Shown: positions 12,598 through 25,163, counted from the first letter of the stretch. The stretch is 64,000 nt of DNA from Platynereis dumerilii (GCA_026936325.1 JAPTHN010000030.1:2046001-2110000), one strand, 5' to 3'. The notes: generated from the sequence alone by a model not told the origin. Made by a program: numbers and translations.

Positions 12598-12664
12598 CTC
12601 TATCTATCTATCTATCTTTCTATCTATCTATCTATCTATCTATATCTTTCTATCTTTCTATCTT

Positions 12665-12734
<70 letters not shown>

Positions 12735-12775
12735 CATCTATCTATCTATCTATCCATCCATCTATCTAGTCTATC
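12482..12775. repeat. TATC microsatellite
   Basis: Nearly continuous (TATC)n with occasional TTTC and CATC units. The open frames encode (L-S-I-Y)n only. Confidence 0.97.
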
Positions 12776-14280
12776 TAGCCTTAGCTATTCTTATCATAAA
12801 TTACAAATATGGAATATGGGTCTAAAAACATAAATTATAGATAAGATGTCTCCAACCAAAACCATTGTAAATAGTAACACTAAAACAAGGTTTATGCCAG
12901 TATATATCTTTTAAGACTAAGCACGTTGCTAGTTGATACAAAGGTTAAATGCTGGTCAAACTTTGGAGAATAACAATAGCTGTAAAGAAAAACAAAACAA
13001 GAGAAACAAGTCCCAACTCTGTGTACAGCCTGTATGGGCTACAAAAAGTCATATCTCAGCTTCTAGTTGGCCTAAATCTTTTATTAAAATTGGAAATTTC
13101 TTTATTTGTTCAATAAAAGACTACAAAGTTGGTGTCAATGCAGTCTGGACATATTTCTAAGAAAAAAGAAAATTTGTTAAAAAGTTCAGGGTGCTGTGCA
13201 CTGCTTTTGTCCTCCTTTGTTCCTAGCTTTGGTCACTGGACAGGATTAGTGACACAATGTTACATAACATGAATGGCTGGAGGGGAGGGGTACAATGAAG
13301 CACAGACATAGTTTCTCCTGGCTGATTCACAAAAAAAACTGGACCCCTTCCAATGATGACACTTTTACCCCCTAAACAATATTTCTTTGAAATGCTAAAA
13401 ATACAATTGGAGTGAGTTTTAAAATGAATTAAAAGACAGATTTATCCAATAATGTCTTGAAATGTAAAATTACACACTGAAATTTGCAGAAATTGGGTTT
13501 GCATGCCAAGTAATTTTTCTTTGATAACCCTCTATATATACATAGCGGTTTTATTGCCAGTCTGTCTTATATGTTTTCCATCAAAGACCAAAATAAAAGT
13601 AAGCTGACAGTACTTCATATGTTAAAATGTACATAACTGATGTTAGATTTAAACCATTAAGTTACAATTGAGAGTTTAAGATTTCTTGTCAAAGGATTAG
13701 CAGGGAAGACAATTACCCTGTGACATAACATTACATAATCAAGACTTCTCCAGTGCTCCATTCAACAAAAGCCAATCTGTCTGATTCAATCACATTTAAT
13801 TTTCATGCAAACAACTAAATAAAAGGGGCTGACATTTATTCATCTTCTAAAAATTTACATCACTGAGTTTAGATATTAACCATGAAGTTATAATAATTGG
13901 GAGTTTTAAAAAGATTTAGTGTCAACATTATAAAATATTAACACACAAATGCATGTTTTTGAATATACTTAATTAATGCTTTGAAAGTCCACATAATTGT
14001 TTATAAAATTTATGTATTTCTTCTTGATAATATTTCATGAGGAGATGTAGAAAAAGTAAAACTTAGACATTATTGTGGCAAATTTGATTGACCAGGGCCA
14101 ATATTTACTGATATATGATTATCTGAAAATCCTTAATATTTATCTAATTTTGTTAATATTGACCTATGCTGCGAATAAAGGTTTTCATATTGTTCAAAAT
14201 CAGCATGATGATGATGTGAAACATGTCAGGTTTATTTTGACAAAAAAATGTCAACGACTGGTATGACATCAGAAGAAAAT
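12776..14280. other. Intergenic with a diverged direct duplication
   Basis: About 110 bases at 13585-13695 recur diverged at about 13812-13925 (the ATAAAAG..GCTGACA, TTAAACCATTAAGTTA and GAGAGTTT landmarks). No exon or ORF could be supported. Confidence 0.5.
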
Positions 14281-14783
14281 GGAGAGTAAATAGACATTTC
14301 AATGATTTTTTGCCTTTTTTCAATCATACATTTCAATGGAAAAAATTGCAACAACTCATGCAATGGCTGTGAATATTAGTCAATAGTGTGTCTAACTACA
14401 ATAAGACCTAAAGTTAACTAACTTACCCGATACCATTTGGCTTTTCATGCAGAAATGTTGGAAAATTGGCATTTTTTCGAATTTTTGGGGTTTTATAAAG
14501 ATTCATAGGACCAACATTCCAACTGATTAGAGACGTTTAAAGAGGCATAAGTTAGACACCTAAGTGGAAAATTTCATAGATTTAACTTCAAAATTGACTG
14601 AATTATACAAGTTTAAAATAATAGTATTTTTTCATATTTTTGGTAAATTGTCGTCCGTTCAACTTTCTCAGAGCATTTAGACCCACAAAAAACACATCTT
14701 GGGTATTTAATACATACAATATGCCAATTTCAGTGTCAAAAGTACTGCAGTTTTTTAGCTCTGTCACAGAAACAAAAAAAAAC

Positions 14784-15100
14784 AATTTTTTACATTTTTC
14801 AATGATTGTGAGAAAAGTATTAATGTCATGGGGATTAGACCTATGAAAGGCTCAACTGGGATAAAAGATACCATATTTACCCAAAAATGATGAATATGCA
14901 TGCCATAGTTTTGGCTTGACACCCAATACACAAAAAAATATTTTTTCACATTTTTCAATAATTGTGAGAAAAGTATTCATCTCATGTGGATTAAACCCCT
15001 AAAAGGCACAACTAGGATAAAAGATATAATAATGTCCCAAAAATAAGAAGTATACATTCCATAGTTTTGGCATTACTCCCAATACACAAGTGGGACGCCC
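14784..15100. repeat. Two tandem copies of a ~157-bp unit
   Basis: TTTTTCAATGATTGTGAGAA at about 14795 and TTTTTCAATAATTGTGAGAA at about 14951 head two similar units, each ending in a CATAGTTTTGGC...CCCAATACACAA segment. Confidence 0.75.
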
Positions 15101-15109
15101 GTTATCCGG

Positions 15110-15162
15110 ACGCCCGCCCGCCCGTCCGCCCACCCGCCCGCCCGCCCGCCCGCCCGACGGAC
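15110..15162. repeat. CCCG microsatellite
   Basis: (CCCG)n with a few substitutions, an abrupt GC island in AT-rich DNA. It directly follows the 157-bp tandem units and precedes a 31-base palindrome at 15191-15221. Confidence 0.9.
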
Positions 15163-15190
15163 GGACAAATTTTCCCAAAGTAACTACAAT

Positions 15191-15221
15191 ACCCGTCGGC
15201 AATGTATACATTGCCGAGGGT
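15191..15221. repeat. 31-base near-perfect palindrome
   Basis: ACCCGTCGGCAATG and CATTGCCGAGGGT flank a central TATA, giving a strong short hairpin beside the CCCG run. Confidence 0.75.
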
Positions 15222-15234
15222 AAAAATTCAAAAA

Positions 15235-16600
15235 GAGCAAATTGCATGAGAAAAGCATGCATTTGATTGTATCAAAACTTAATTTGATTTATTACTTACA
15301 TAAAGAGCATTATCAGAAAACATTCTAATTCACTGTACATAGAAATTCAACAGGGAGCAATTGTTAAACAATTAAATCGAAGAAATATAAATTGTCCGTT
15401 AAAAGAAATGTGTGTTTAAACAATAAATGAAAATAAGACTATGAAGCTATTATAACAAATTGATTCCCTTGCACATTTTTCAGCTCCTGAAAATATGGCT
15501 AAAGACATAATCTTGAGTTCAGTGTTTTTTAATGTTCTCTCCTATACATAGCCACTAGCCAGCTAACACGATACATAACCAGCTTACTTCAAACTGCTAT
15601 CAAGTATCCAGACTGACTTAGGGCCAATTAACCCACATACTAAGTTCAGTGTCTGCAGGCCTGTAATGAGTATGTACAGTGTAGGATCATTAATGATGGT
15701 TACCTGAAACAGCTCATAGCCTCTTCAGCATTCATGAGTGTCCAGCTCAAGTTCTAAAAAGACACTTTGAATGATAATTGGGTTATTTATCCTGATAGGC
15801 ATTGTTTTTACGGCATGCCATAGAAGGTTTTAAAAAATGAATATCCTCGACAGTTAAGGACTTAAGGTCCAACTTTAGAGTTTAGAGCGACCCCATAAAA
15901 GACTTTAAAGATGTAGAAGGGACAAAATCACTGTGTCATTGCTATTGGATAATCATCTGACTTTCTGAAATTGTATTTCGTGGGTGTCCAATATGGCCAG
16001 ACATAATTGACCTTAAGCTTCTCAGATATTCTCGAGGAAATTTTTCTTTGACCAGTAATTAGTACAAAAAACGTCTATTATTTGAATGTTGTATTATATC
16101 TATAACAGATGATTTCATGTTTGTACACACTGAGACTGCATGTGAATTGTTTCTTGGACACATAATCTAAAGGGAAAAATGATGTCACAAGTTTTTTGTT
16201 GTCACTTTTCCATATAGAATTCATGTCCTAGAAAAGAATGCACATTCAGTCTCAGTGGCTACAAATATGCAATCATCTTTGAAGAAAAAATATTTGGCAA
16301 TCTCTTTTTTTTGCTCCAATAAGAAAATCTCTTCAGTCGGTCCATCCAAGAAACTAAAAAATTCAAGTATGACGATCCTCATTTTCGCTGGATCACCAAC
16401 TGCTGCGAGCTGTCATACATTTTAAATCTGTTTTCTTTGTAACTTTTGCCTTGAAAACAGGTCTATAATTGGAGACTATCAGGAGCTCTTCTTTGAATGT
16501 CTAGTTTATTTTAATGGACTGTGTGAGCACATGAGCTTGCAAAGGTTATATACATGCAAATAACTTTTATTTTGACTTTTCGGATCATAGATTTGCGTTA
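15235..16600 (+). repeat. Dispersed repeat block C, copy 1
   Basis: Matches 24165-25163 plus 29206-29990 with one large insertion in that copy, and matches 46070-46620 over its middle part (AAGTTCAGTGTCTGCAG, CATTCATGAGTGTC). It serves as the unoccupied reference for the 4-kb insertion at 25164. No protein is encoded. Confidence 0.8.
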
Positions 16601-16629
16601 GCCCTCGTACAAAAAACCTGATTCTTTAT

Positions 16630-17760
16630 GAATCAAGATTCCAATATAGGTATAACAACAACATTACCCATGTACCAGGTTTCAGGTATAAAGACAAAAC
16701 ACAGAAATACATATTTATTAAGCTAATCATTTTCCTGAATGCATAGGAGGCAGCACAGATGCCCCTTGTGAAACTGGGGTTTCCGGATGCGGGGGAGGTC
16801 TATTGGCATTGTGAAAGTCAGTTTGCTTTGCAATTTCAGGAACCTTTGGGAGTGGGGCTGCAACAGAAGTGCAAACGGCTCAAATAGAAAGTTACCACAG
16901 TGCTATGTTGTCATACATGATTTCAGCAATATATCATGACAATTCTATTCCTTGGGTGATATATGCATGTTACACGGACAGTTACATTTCACTGGTGCAA
17001 TAATCAAATCATGTCATTCATGGCAGCACAAAATACCCAGCTAATATGGAAAATTTAGCAAGAAAGGAAAGCAATATTTTAATGAATGTATAAACTTCTC
17101 TAAGTGTTCCCCTAATTTTATCTCGGTTGTTTATCAGTGTTCAGTTATCGATGTGTGATTTTAATGGCATTTGACCATTAATCTTTGTAGTTCATGTCTG
17201 GGACAGTAGAACAGCTGAAAGAGTCGAAATATGGTCTTTAACAGTAATAAACCGTTACCCCAAAAAGATAAGAATCTAATTTAGATGAAACGTTGCCATT
17301 ACAGAACCAGAAAAGAATGTACTGAGTCATGCTAAATATGCTGCTTCTGCAGTCAGTTTATTGTAATGTAGCTGGAACACTGATCACATTGGTGTCTGAA
17401 AATAAGTAACAACACCTATACTAGTTTCTGAGCTTTTTGAATGAGCACGAAATGCTTGCAGCAAAACTTGATAAATTAATTATGAAAGCCTTAAAATTGG
17501 CCCTCAGCAAGCATCATTAAGAATGAAGCATGGTTAATATGACTCTTTTGGTGTCAATAGGCTGCCTACCTCTCCTTTTACTTATCTATTTCGCTGAAGT
17601 GGTGTCACCAACATTAAACAATGTTCCTGCTTTTGCACAAATATTGCTCTTTCATTGTGCAAGATGTACTGACTCCCACACACCAGGCTGAATTCGGCAG
17701 CTCAGCAAAGGAAGAAAGAGTAATCGGTCTAAACACCTGCCCAATTTTGGGATTTCGTTC
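16630..17760 (+). repeat. Dispersed repeat block B, copy following C
   Basis: Continues directly from block C and matches 6230-7030 and 20590-21545. The C-then-B order suggests one large parental element. Confidence 0.75.
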
Positions 17761-17773
17761 TGTTGGAGACTTG

Positions 17774-18262
17774 CAGTCATGGTCTCATTTAGTGAACATT
17801 AATTTTATCTCATCAGAGAATGAGTAATATCTTTTGGAGTCATGGTCTCATTTAGTGAACATTTATCTCATCAGAAAATGAGTAATATCTTTTGGAGTCA
17901 TGGTCTCATTTTGTGACATTTACCACATCAGTGAATGAGCAATATCTTTTGGAGTATTGGTTGAACATTTACCTCATCAGAGAATGAGCAATATCTTTTG
18001 GAGTCATGGTCTCATTTAGTGAACTTTTGCCTAATCAGAGAATGAGCAATATCTTTTGGAGTCATGTCTCATTCAGTGAACATTTACCTCATCAGAGAAT
18101 GAGCAATATCTTTTGGAGTCATGGTCTCATTTAGTGAACTTTTGCCTCATCAGAGAATGAGCAATATCTTTTGGAGTCATGGCCTCATTTAGTGAACTTT
18201 TGCCTCATCTGAGAATGAGCAAAATCTTTTGGAGTCATGGTCTCATTTAGTGAACATTTTAC
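17774..18262. repeat. ~58-bp minisatellite, eight units
   Basis: The phrase CTTTTGGAGTCATGG recurs at 17831, 17889, 17946 (altered), 17995, 18053, 18110, 18168 and 18226, about every 58 bases, with CTCATCAGAGAATGAGCAAT between. One unit is about 9 bases short. Confidence 0.93.
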
Positions 18263-18719
18263 TCCAAACATGAGTTCCAATGGAGAATATTTATTAAATA
18301 AGTAAAAAATGTTTTAAAGTTGAAGGTGACAACATTAAACAAATAAAACATTCCACCTGACCACGATAACATTGATTGTGTGCAGATTAAATGAAAAAAA
18401 TGGTACATGACAACTTACAGATAAAATATGACACTAATTTTAACTCACAACATAATAATTTGATACTTGTAAAAGATAAGTGGAGTCGGTTGAGTCAGCT
18501 CAAGTCAGGTATCATCCGTCACGATAATGAGCATGTGGACAATGCGATTCGAATATGTTTGACATTCTGTTCCTAGATCATGCAAGAGAGAACAAATCAG
18601 TGTTACACCATTTTGTCTAACTGTTTTATGTTTTTGGATATGACGTTTCTCACTTGCATGGGCCTTTGGTACATAAAGATTGCAGTGACACATGACATTT
18701 CAACATTGGAAACATGAAA

Positions 18720-18990
18720 TATGGTAAACAGAAGACAAGAAAGGATGCCTCATGAGAAACACATCATTAATTTAGACACTTTTTAAGTGTCAGTGGGCTC
18801 TCTTTTTACAACAAAATCTCATCATACTTATCTGCTTTGCTGAAGCAATGTCACCAATATTAAATGATGTCCCTGCTATTGTGCAAGTTGTGCTCTTTCA
18901 TTTGTGATGATTTACTGACTCCCACCCAGCAGGCTGAAATCTGTGACACACCTGATGGATGAGAACAAATTGATCATCAGGGAAACAGAA
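18720..18990 (+). repeat. Block B terminal part
   Basis: Shares GACTCCCACCCAGCAGGCTG with 17670 and 21490, and is the inverse of 8930-9240. Confidence 0.7.
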
Positions 18991-19769
18991 AAAGTGACTA
19001 AAAATTGGAAGTTTCATTGGTATTTGGTGATTAAACTGAGAATGAAAAAGTTGTTGGTATTTTAGAATTGTTAGCATGTGATTCACATTCAACCCCTTAC
19101 ACAGCAATTGGATTAAGGGTATGTTGATTCAACTTCTTAAAACCTGTTCTTATATTAATATGTGCGTTGTTGAGGAATTAGAAATCAAAGTCATGTTGAT
19201 GAATCCTACTATTAATTCATGGACCCCTCCGTCTTTCCCAGCCAATGTATAAGTTGCCCATCCACTCAAACTTGCATGCCTTTTCTCACCTACTGCAAGG
19301 TTTTAGGCTGGGTTGTTCTAAATCTATATTTCGTTTTTTGCCCATGTATTTTAGCGGGTATCATGCTAGTAAAACAGAAAGATTTAATGTAAAATTATGG
19401 TCTGCGTTCTACTGCAGAAATAGGGATATGACCTCACAAATATCATGCCAGTGCCATTATGCAAGCACTAAGTCTTGTCATTCATCTACTGTAACAGGCT
19501 GAGTACCGTCTGACCAAAAAATTATCTCTCCAAAATGCTTCTCTCCAGTGCATTGAGAGATCAATTTTGGTCATTCAGGTGGAGAGTCTCCTCGCACACA
19601 AGAGGGCTCATAAAGGGTACAGACCATTTGAATATACATGAAAATCAATTAATAATTGTTGGCAAGCCCCAATTATGAGGTCTACAATTTTGAATTGATT
19701 TGTTTTGTTGATACACATAGCCTTCTCAGTACCTGCATACAATAAAGGAATGGGCACCAATAAGACTCT

Positions 19770-20050
19770 CCTATAGATAATGATAGAATGGGATGTGACA
19801 AGCTGGGCAACTGGAGCATGGCATCAATTCTGGGGGGCTGTAATCTGCCAAGGGATATTAGGCTTTCCGTTTATACTCTTTTATACTCAAGACTAAAGCT
19901 AAGAGCACATATATGCAAATCGCAACCATGTTTGCCCAACTTTGCGCTGCACGTAATGCTTCATTATATCAGCTATATGGTGGAGAAGAAAGAATTGCAG
20001 TGCCTCTATTGCAAATTATGAAAGATTTGAAATTGATAGATGAGAGACAC
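19770..20050 (-). repeat. Block A part, inverted
   Basis: Reverse complement of part of block A (GGGATGTGACAAGCTGGGCA, CCAAGGGATATTAGG). Closely related to 21640-21930. Confidence 0.75.
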
Positions 20051-20143
20051 TTAATACTAGTGTCTGTGTGTGATTAATTTGGTTTACAGGCATTTTAATT
20101 ATCATGCAACAAGGTTGCATTATGTCCTCTATCTATCTATCTA

Positions 20144-20565
20144 CCCTGAGCATCATTAAAAAACGCAACATCATTATACAACAAAATTTCCTAAGTTCTA
20201 ATCGTTAAATAAATATCAAATCTGGCACATACCCCATGTATGTTCTTAAAAGGCATATTAGTAAATTTCGTGAAAAATGATTCACTTTTAGCTACACAGT
20301 GCTAATTTTAGTGAGTCCTGTTTGAAACTTCAGTTCGCAGAGTGCACTTCAATGGAAAATGCACCAATGGAAATATTGGTTTTGTGGCTTATTGGATGGG
20401 ATTAACCTAACAAAATTTTCACAGAACAGGCACAAGAGTTCCCAAAACTGTCCTACAAACATTTGGAAAAAAGATTGAGAATGAAGCAGATTTTTAATGA
20501 AAAACTCAAATTTTGGATTGCCAAAAATATGATCATTTACAGCAACAAACATTTTCCAAAATGAA
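20144..20565 (-). mobile_element. Truncated copy of the 10758 mariner-type element
   Basis: Starts CCCTGAGCATCATTAAAAAA against the TIR of the 917-bp element and matches its right half inverted (about 11200-11674), then stops without a second TIR. A TATC run abuts its end, so this copy also entered a GATA/TATC array. Confidence 0.75.
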
Positions 20566-20589
20566 AAAAAAGAGTTTAGATTAAACATT

Positions 20590-21545
20590 GCCATTGAAGC
20601 ACCAGAAAAGGCTGTACTTACTGAATCATGTTTTATGAGTTTTTATGCTGCTTCTGCAGTCGGTATATGTATATCAGAGGGAACATAAATCACAATGGCA
20701 CCTGCTGATGCTTATACAGTGCCGCCTGTAAGTATGTGAAACGCATGAAATTGTGCCATTGCATCAATGTTAAACATTCTTAACCAAAATGCTTCTGGAA
20801 GGACAAATTCTCATCCGATGAGCGGAAAACATTTTGGGTCATAAAGGCCGATATGTGAGGCATGTGGGATAAAAATAGCAGCCAATTATCTTTGCTGTAG
20901 TTGGAGTTAGGTATGGGTCAAAGTCTTTGATAAGTAAGTGAAACGCAGGCCCAATGTTAAAACATAGGGAAGGGTGGTTCACTTACTTATCAAAGACTTT
21001 GATCCATACCTAACTCCGACTACAGGGAAGAAAATGGGCTGCTATTGTTATCCCACTTGCCTCACACATCAGCCTTTATGACCCACTTTGTTTCCCTTTC
21101 ATCCGATGAGAATTCATGCCTCCACAAGCAGTTTGGCTGAGGATGTTTAGCATTGATGCAATGGCACAATGTCATGCGTTTCACTTACTTACAGGCGGCA
21201 CTGTAATGTTGCAAAACTGAGTTTTAGGGTTTATTGCATGAGCACAAAAATGCTTGCGGCAATATGTGTCAAATTAATGATGAAAGCCCAGCAAGCAATA
21301 TGCAAAGTATCATTAAGAATGACACATCATTAATTTTACTCCTTTTCATGTCAATTTGCTGCATTTTATGGCTTCCTCTACTTGTACTTATCTCTTTAAC
21401 TGAAAAAGTGTCACAGACATTAAACAATGTTCCTGCAATTGTGCACATATTGCTCTTTCATTGAGAAATGCGCAAGATGAAAATATATGCTGACTCCCAC
21501 ACAGCAGGCTAAAGACAGCAGCACGTCAAGGAAGAAAAAGTACTC
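20590..21545 (+). repeat. Block B copy interrupted by a palindromic MITE
   Basis: 20590-20716 and 21206-21545 together match block B (TTGCAAAACTGAGTTTTAGG, GCATCATTAAG). The intervening 485 bases are a later insertion. Confidence 0.8.
20719..21203. mobile_element. 485-bp near-perfect palindrome, TA-flanked foldback MITE
   Basis: The left end CAGTGCCGCCTGTAAGTA and right end TACTTACAGGCGGCACTG are inverse, and the two halves pair almost to the centre near 20960. TA borders both sides. Sister block B copies at about 6770 and 17400 lack these bases and read straight across. The target and TIR fit a Tc1/mariner-mobilised MITE. Confidence 0.92.
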
Positions 21546-21594
21546 AGCCTAAACCCCAGCCTAATTCGGGGAGGGAGTATTTTCTATGGTATTC

Positions 21595-21950
21595 ATGATG
21601 TGTATGAGTAAACATCAAAATTGACAATAACACTCTCCCATAGATAACAATAGATAAGAATGGGATGTGACAAGCTGGGCAACTTGGGCATGGCATCAAT
21701 TCTGGTGGGCAATACTCTGCCAAGGGATATTAGGATTGCTATTTATACTCAGGACCAAAACTGAGAGCACACATATATACAAATCAAACCATATTTTCAC
21801 AACTTAGCGCTGCATACAGTGCTTGATCATATCAGCTATACTGTGCTGAACAAAGAATTGTAGTGCCTGCATCACAAATTATGAAAGATTTGAAAGTTTG
21901 AAAATGATTGATGAGAGATATTTGCTGCTGTCAATGTGTGATGACCAAGT
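21595..21950 (-). repeat. Block A part, inverted, second
   Basis: Matches 19780-20040 and the complement of 3000-3130 and 5690-5850. It follows block B through a GGGAGTATTTTCTATG junction that also occurs alone at 8556. Confidence 0.75.
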
Positions 21951-22623
21951 CATTCTGGGATATTTTTGGCTGATTTGAATGGTTCAGGAATTTCTGAACG
22001 TCATGCTATCCAGAGCAGCAATGTAAGTACATATGTACAAGTATACATGGCATGATAATTAAAACAGCTGTAATGAGAATAACGATATGATGAACTATTT
22101 GAAGTGTTGCACAGAGTGGTATCAGAAACAATCCAAATATTTAGCAAGAGATTCATTTGTCATTTGCTGGGGCAGCAGAGAGCAAATAACACCATGACAA
22201 TTGTAAGAGCTGCGTTCCAAGAATCCCGTAACTTATAACAGACTGTTACAGTGTTATTCTCTGAACGGCTAGTGACAGAGAAGTAGCTTTTTGTTGATGG
22301 CACTAGACCATGTTATACAACTGATCCATTAACTTCAGCAATTGCTGAAGTGCCTTGATTTTATACTGTGTATGGTTCGCAGCTTCCATTGTCGACAGTA
22401 CATCATCAATGCGTTTTGCTTGTTAAATGAGTCATCAAACTGCAATGGCTACATCAGACTATTGTATTGTATTCCTTACCATCTATGCCAGGCAGCAAAA
22501 TTTTCAGAATCATACACCAGTCAACCTGTCAAATTGAATTTTAAACCTTGTGATCTGCTATTAGTTACAAACTGTATCAACTCTCCCCAACTGCCATGTG
22601 GTGGCCAAAGTAACCTCAACACT

Positions 22624-23403
22624 ATAACTATGTAAACTTAATCCTGACCTTTGGAAATCCATAGTGAAATAAAAATCATGTCACAAAGGTCTGTATTTTT
22701 CCACTCACCAGAGCTTTCGCCCATCTCTCATGGGCTTCTTCAGCTATCTGTTGTTCTCAGTTTGTCACATAAATGTCTACCACAAACCTATCAAGACTCA
22801 AGACTCAAGACTCAAGAATGTTATTTCTCCACAAAATTTACAATTATACAGTTTTGATTTTTGAACTTATTATCACTGATTTGTAAAAGAAGCAACTCTA
22901 GTTAAATATGTGTCTATCAACACCCTGAGGCAACAACTTGTGAGACCAAAAGATCACACACCAAAAGACCAGAAGACTGGAGTGATTTATGAGGTGAAAT
23001 GTAAGACGTGCAGCAGATTATACATTGGAGAAACAGCTAGAACTGTAAGCAAAACACTCAAAGAGCATAAAACAACATCAACATCAGCTGTTAACGAACA
23101 TTGCAAAGAGACAGCGCACAGCATTGACTGGGATAATGTAAAAGTTCTAGACAGAGAAGATCACTGGCTCAAAAGAAAAATCAAGGAAGCCATTGCCATC
23201 AGACGCCATAAGCCATCACTCAACAGGGACCAGGGCTGGGACCTCCCTCCAATTTTCTGCAACCTCCTCTCACATGACTTGACTGTGAGCAGTCATGTGA
23301 CAAACTGAGAACAACAGATAGCTGAAGAAGCCCATGAGAGATGGGCGAAAGCTCTGGTGAGTGGAAAAATATAGACCTTTGTGACATGATTTTTATTTCA
23401 CTA
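22624..23403 (+). mobile_element. Penelope-like element, short copy
   Basis: Old copy of a Penelope-like retroelement. It is bounded by a 13-bp direct repeat TAACCTCAACACT at 22611-22623 and 23404-23416. Inside are 110-bp arms in inverted orientation (22661-22770 and 23295-23404) around a GIY-YIG endonuclease frame. A 37-base extension separates the left direct repeat from the left arm; such a tail is known for Penelope insertions. No reverse transcriptase part is present, so only the 3' portion of an element is represented. Confidence 0.8.
22910..23308 (+). CDS. GIY-YIG endonuclease domain of a Penelope-like element
   Basis: The frame carries VIYEVKCKTCSRLYIGET, the GIY-YIG hallmark of Penelope-type reverse-transcriptase proteins, with the Arg of TART, a LKEH helix, and a downstream DREDHWLKRKIKEAI segment containing the expected acidic residue. 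In intact families this domain forms the C-terminus of a reverse transcriptase and nicks the target DNA. Here only the C-terminal domain remains, beginning with a GTG rather than an ATG, so it is a fossil fragment and not a working gene. Confidence 0.8.
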   Translation: MSINTLRQQLVRPKDHTPKDQKTGVIYEVKCKTCSRLYIGETARTVSKTLKEHKTTSTSAVNEHCKETAHSIDWDNVKVLDREDHWLKRKIKEAIAIRRHKPSLNRDQGWDLPPIFCNLLSHDLTVSSHVTN

Positions 23404-23404
23404 T
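23295..23404 (+). ncRNA. Hammerhead-ribozyme-like core in the Penelope arm
   Basis: On the plus strand CTGAAGA at 23322-23328 is followed by a 6-bp stem GCCCAT/ATGGGC with a GAGAG loop, then GAAA at 23347 and GCTC. These are the conserved boxes of a type I hammerhead with the minimal stem III known from Penelope-like elements. Departures: one extra A between the first box and stem II, and no convincing stem I. The same motif lies inverted in the left arm (22661-22770, minus strand). Confidence 0.45.
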
Positions 23405-23989
23405 AACCTCAACACTGACTTGTAAATTTAAGGTGTCATAGACCAGTACCATAGTTACTTTTTATTGTAAATTATAACAAATCAATAAATCCTGTGTGTA
23501 AAACTGTGATACATTATCTTTAAAAATCCTCCACAATTTGTACAGCAAAAATGTGTACTTTACCCCGTCCAGAACGAAGTGGAGACCACCCTCTGAAATC
23601 ACATTTTTGCAAGCCTGCTTCCAAAACAACCTCCTTTTAAAGGAAGAATGGTATAATAATATATGAAGAAAGAAAAAGTAAAGTAGTGATAGACAAATAA
23701 CTGAAGGAGATGCAGAGAGAAATTAACTGATATGAATATATACTATATATTGGTTTGACAGATAATGGAAACTGAACCTTTTTCTCATCCAATGGCCCAT
23801 TTCATAGTGTCTCAGCTTAAAACAGTAATCTATATAAAGATCTGGTGCAACCATATTGCTCTTGAAATCATTTGAGTCGACCCGGTATACCATTCCCGCT
23901 GACGTCATACTGAATTATCAACCATGGATAACATTCCACCCCCTTACCTGCTGTCCCCAAGACAAAACTGTATCAGGCAATTCTCAGTT

Positions 23990-25163
23990 ACTGAGGCTCA
24001 AATGTCAATTGAACATTGCCTGCCTTTTGTTGTCAGCGAAAATGAGGATTGTATTGCCATGGAAACTGCACAATGCTATAGGTCTGTTGCTTGAAAGTCG
24101 ATGGGAATAATGAAAGTTCCTTACGTTATCACAAAGAACACAGACAGCAGCTAGTTGAAAAATTTAAAAAGAGTTAACTGCATGGAAAAGACATGTATTT
24201 GATCAACTGCACCAAAACTTAATCTAATTTATTACATTTTTAAAGAGTGTTATCTGCCGAAAACATTCTAATGCACAGTACATACAAATTCTACAGGGAG
24301 AAATTTTAAAACAATCGAATCGAAGAAATGTAAAATGGTCCATGTAAGGAAATGTGCATAAATACAATAAATATAAGACAGATTATAAAGTTGTTAAAAT
24401 AAACCCATTCCCTTGCACAATTTTTAGCTTCAGAAAATTCGGCAATAGATATGTTTTGGAGTTCAGCGATTTCAATATTCTATAAAACATAGCCTGCTTG
24501 CTCTATACATAGCCAGCTTACTTCAAGACTATTATCAAGTAGCCAGACTGACGTTGGTCCAATTACCCCATATATTAAGTTCAGTGTCTGCAGACCTGTA
24601 ATGAGGTAGTACAGTGTAGGGTCATTGCTGGTTACCTGCAAAAGCTCCTAGCCTCATCAACGTTCATGAGTGTCAAGCTCAAGTTCTAAAAAGACACTTT
24701 GAAAGCTAGCTGTAAAGATTATAGTGAATATTCTCCTCAATAGAGAGTGAGGCTCAAACTTTAGAACGAACCGTAAAAAACTTGAATAAAATCACTGTCA
24801 CTGTTATTGGACATTCCGAATTCTGTTGTGTTGGTGTCCACGAAGGCCAACATAATTGATCCTTAGCTTCTCTGATATTCTTGAGGCACATTTTCTAGGG
24901 TCAGTGGGTGGTACGAAAAAAGTCTGTGATAGCAATTTTGTATAATGACCATTAATGAAAAAATGTAGGTAAGCTGTTTTTTTCCCTAGTAAGAAAATCT
25001 TTTCAGTCAGTTGATCCGAGAAGAAAATTTAATATATCTGTCTTAAGCCAAATACTTGGATCAATAACTATCACACATGTTTCATCCGTTTTATAACATT
25101 CCCATAAAAACAGGTCTACTGTTGGAGACACTCTGGAGACCTCTTTGAATGCCTAGTTTACTT
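23990..25163 (+). repeat. Block C, copy 2, left part
   Basis: Matches 15235-16510. Continues on the far side of two insertions at 29206-29217 and from about 29909 to 30430. Confidence 0.8.

Noticed and set aside
12451-12825. Long frames over the TATC run
   Set aside because: Microsatellite translation.
17621-18262. Tandem 58-bp units considered as a CRISPR-like array
   Set aside because: Units are contiguous, without unique spacers of constant length, and the setting is eukaryotic.
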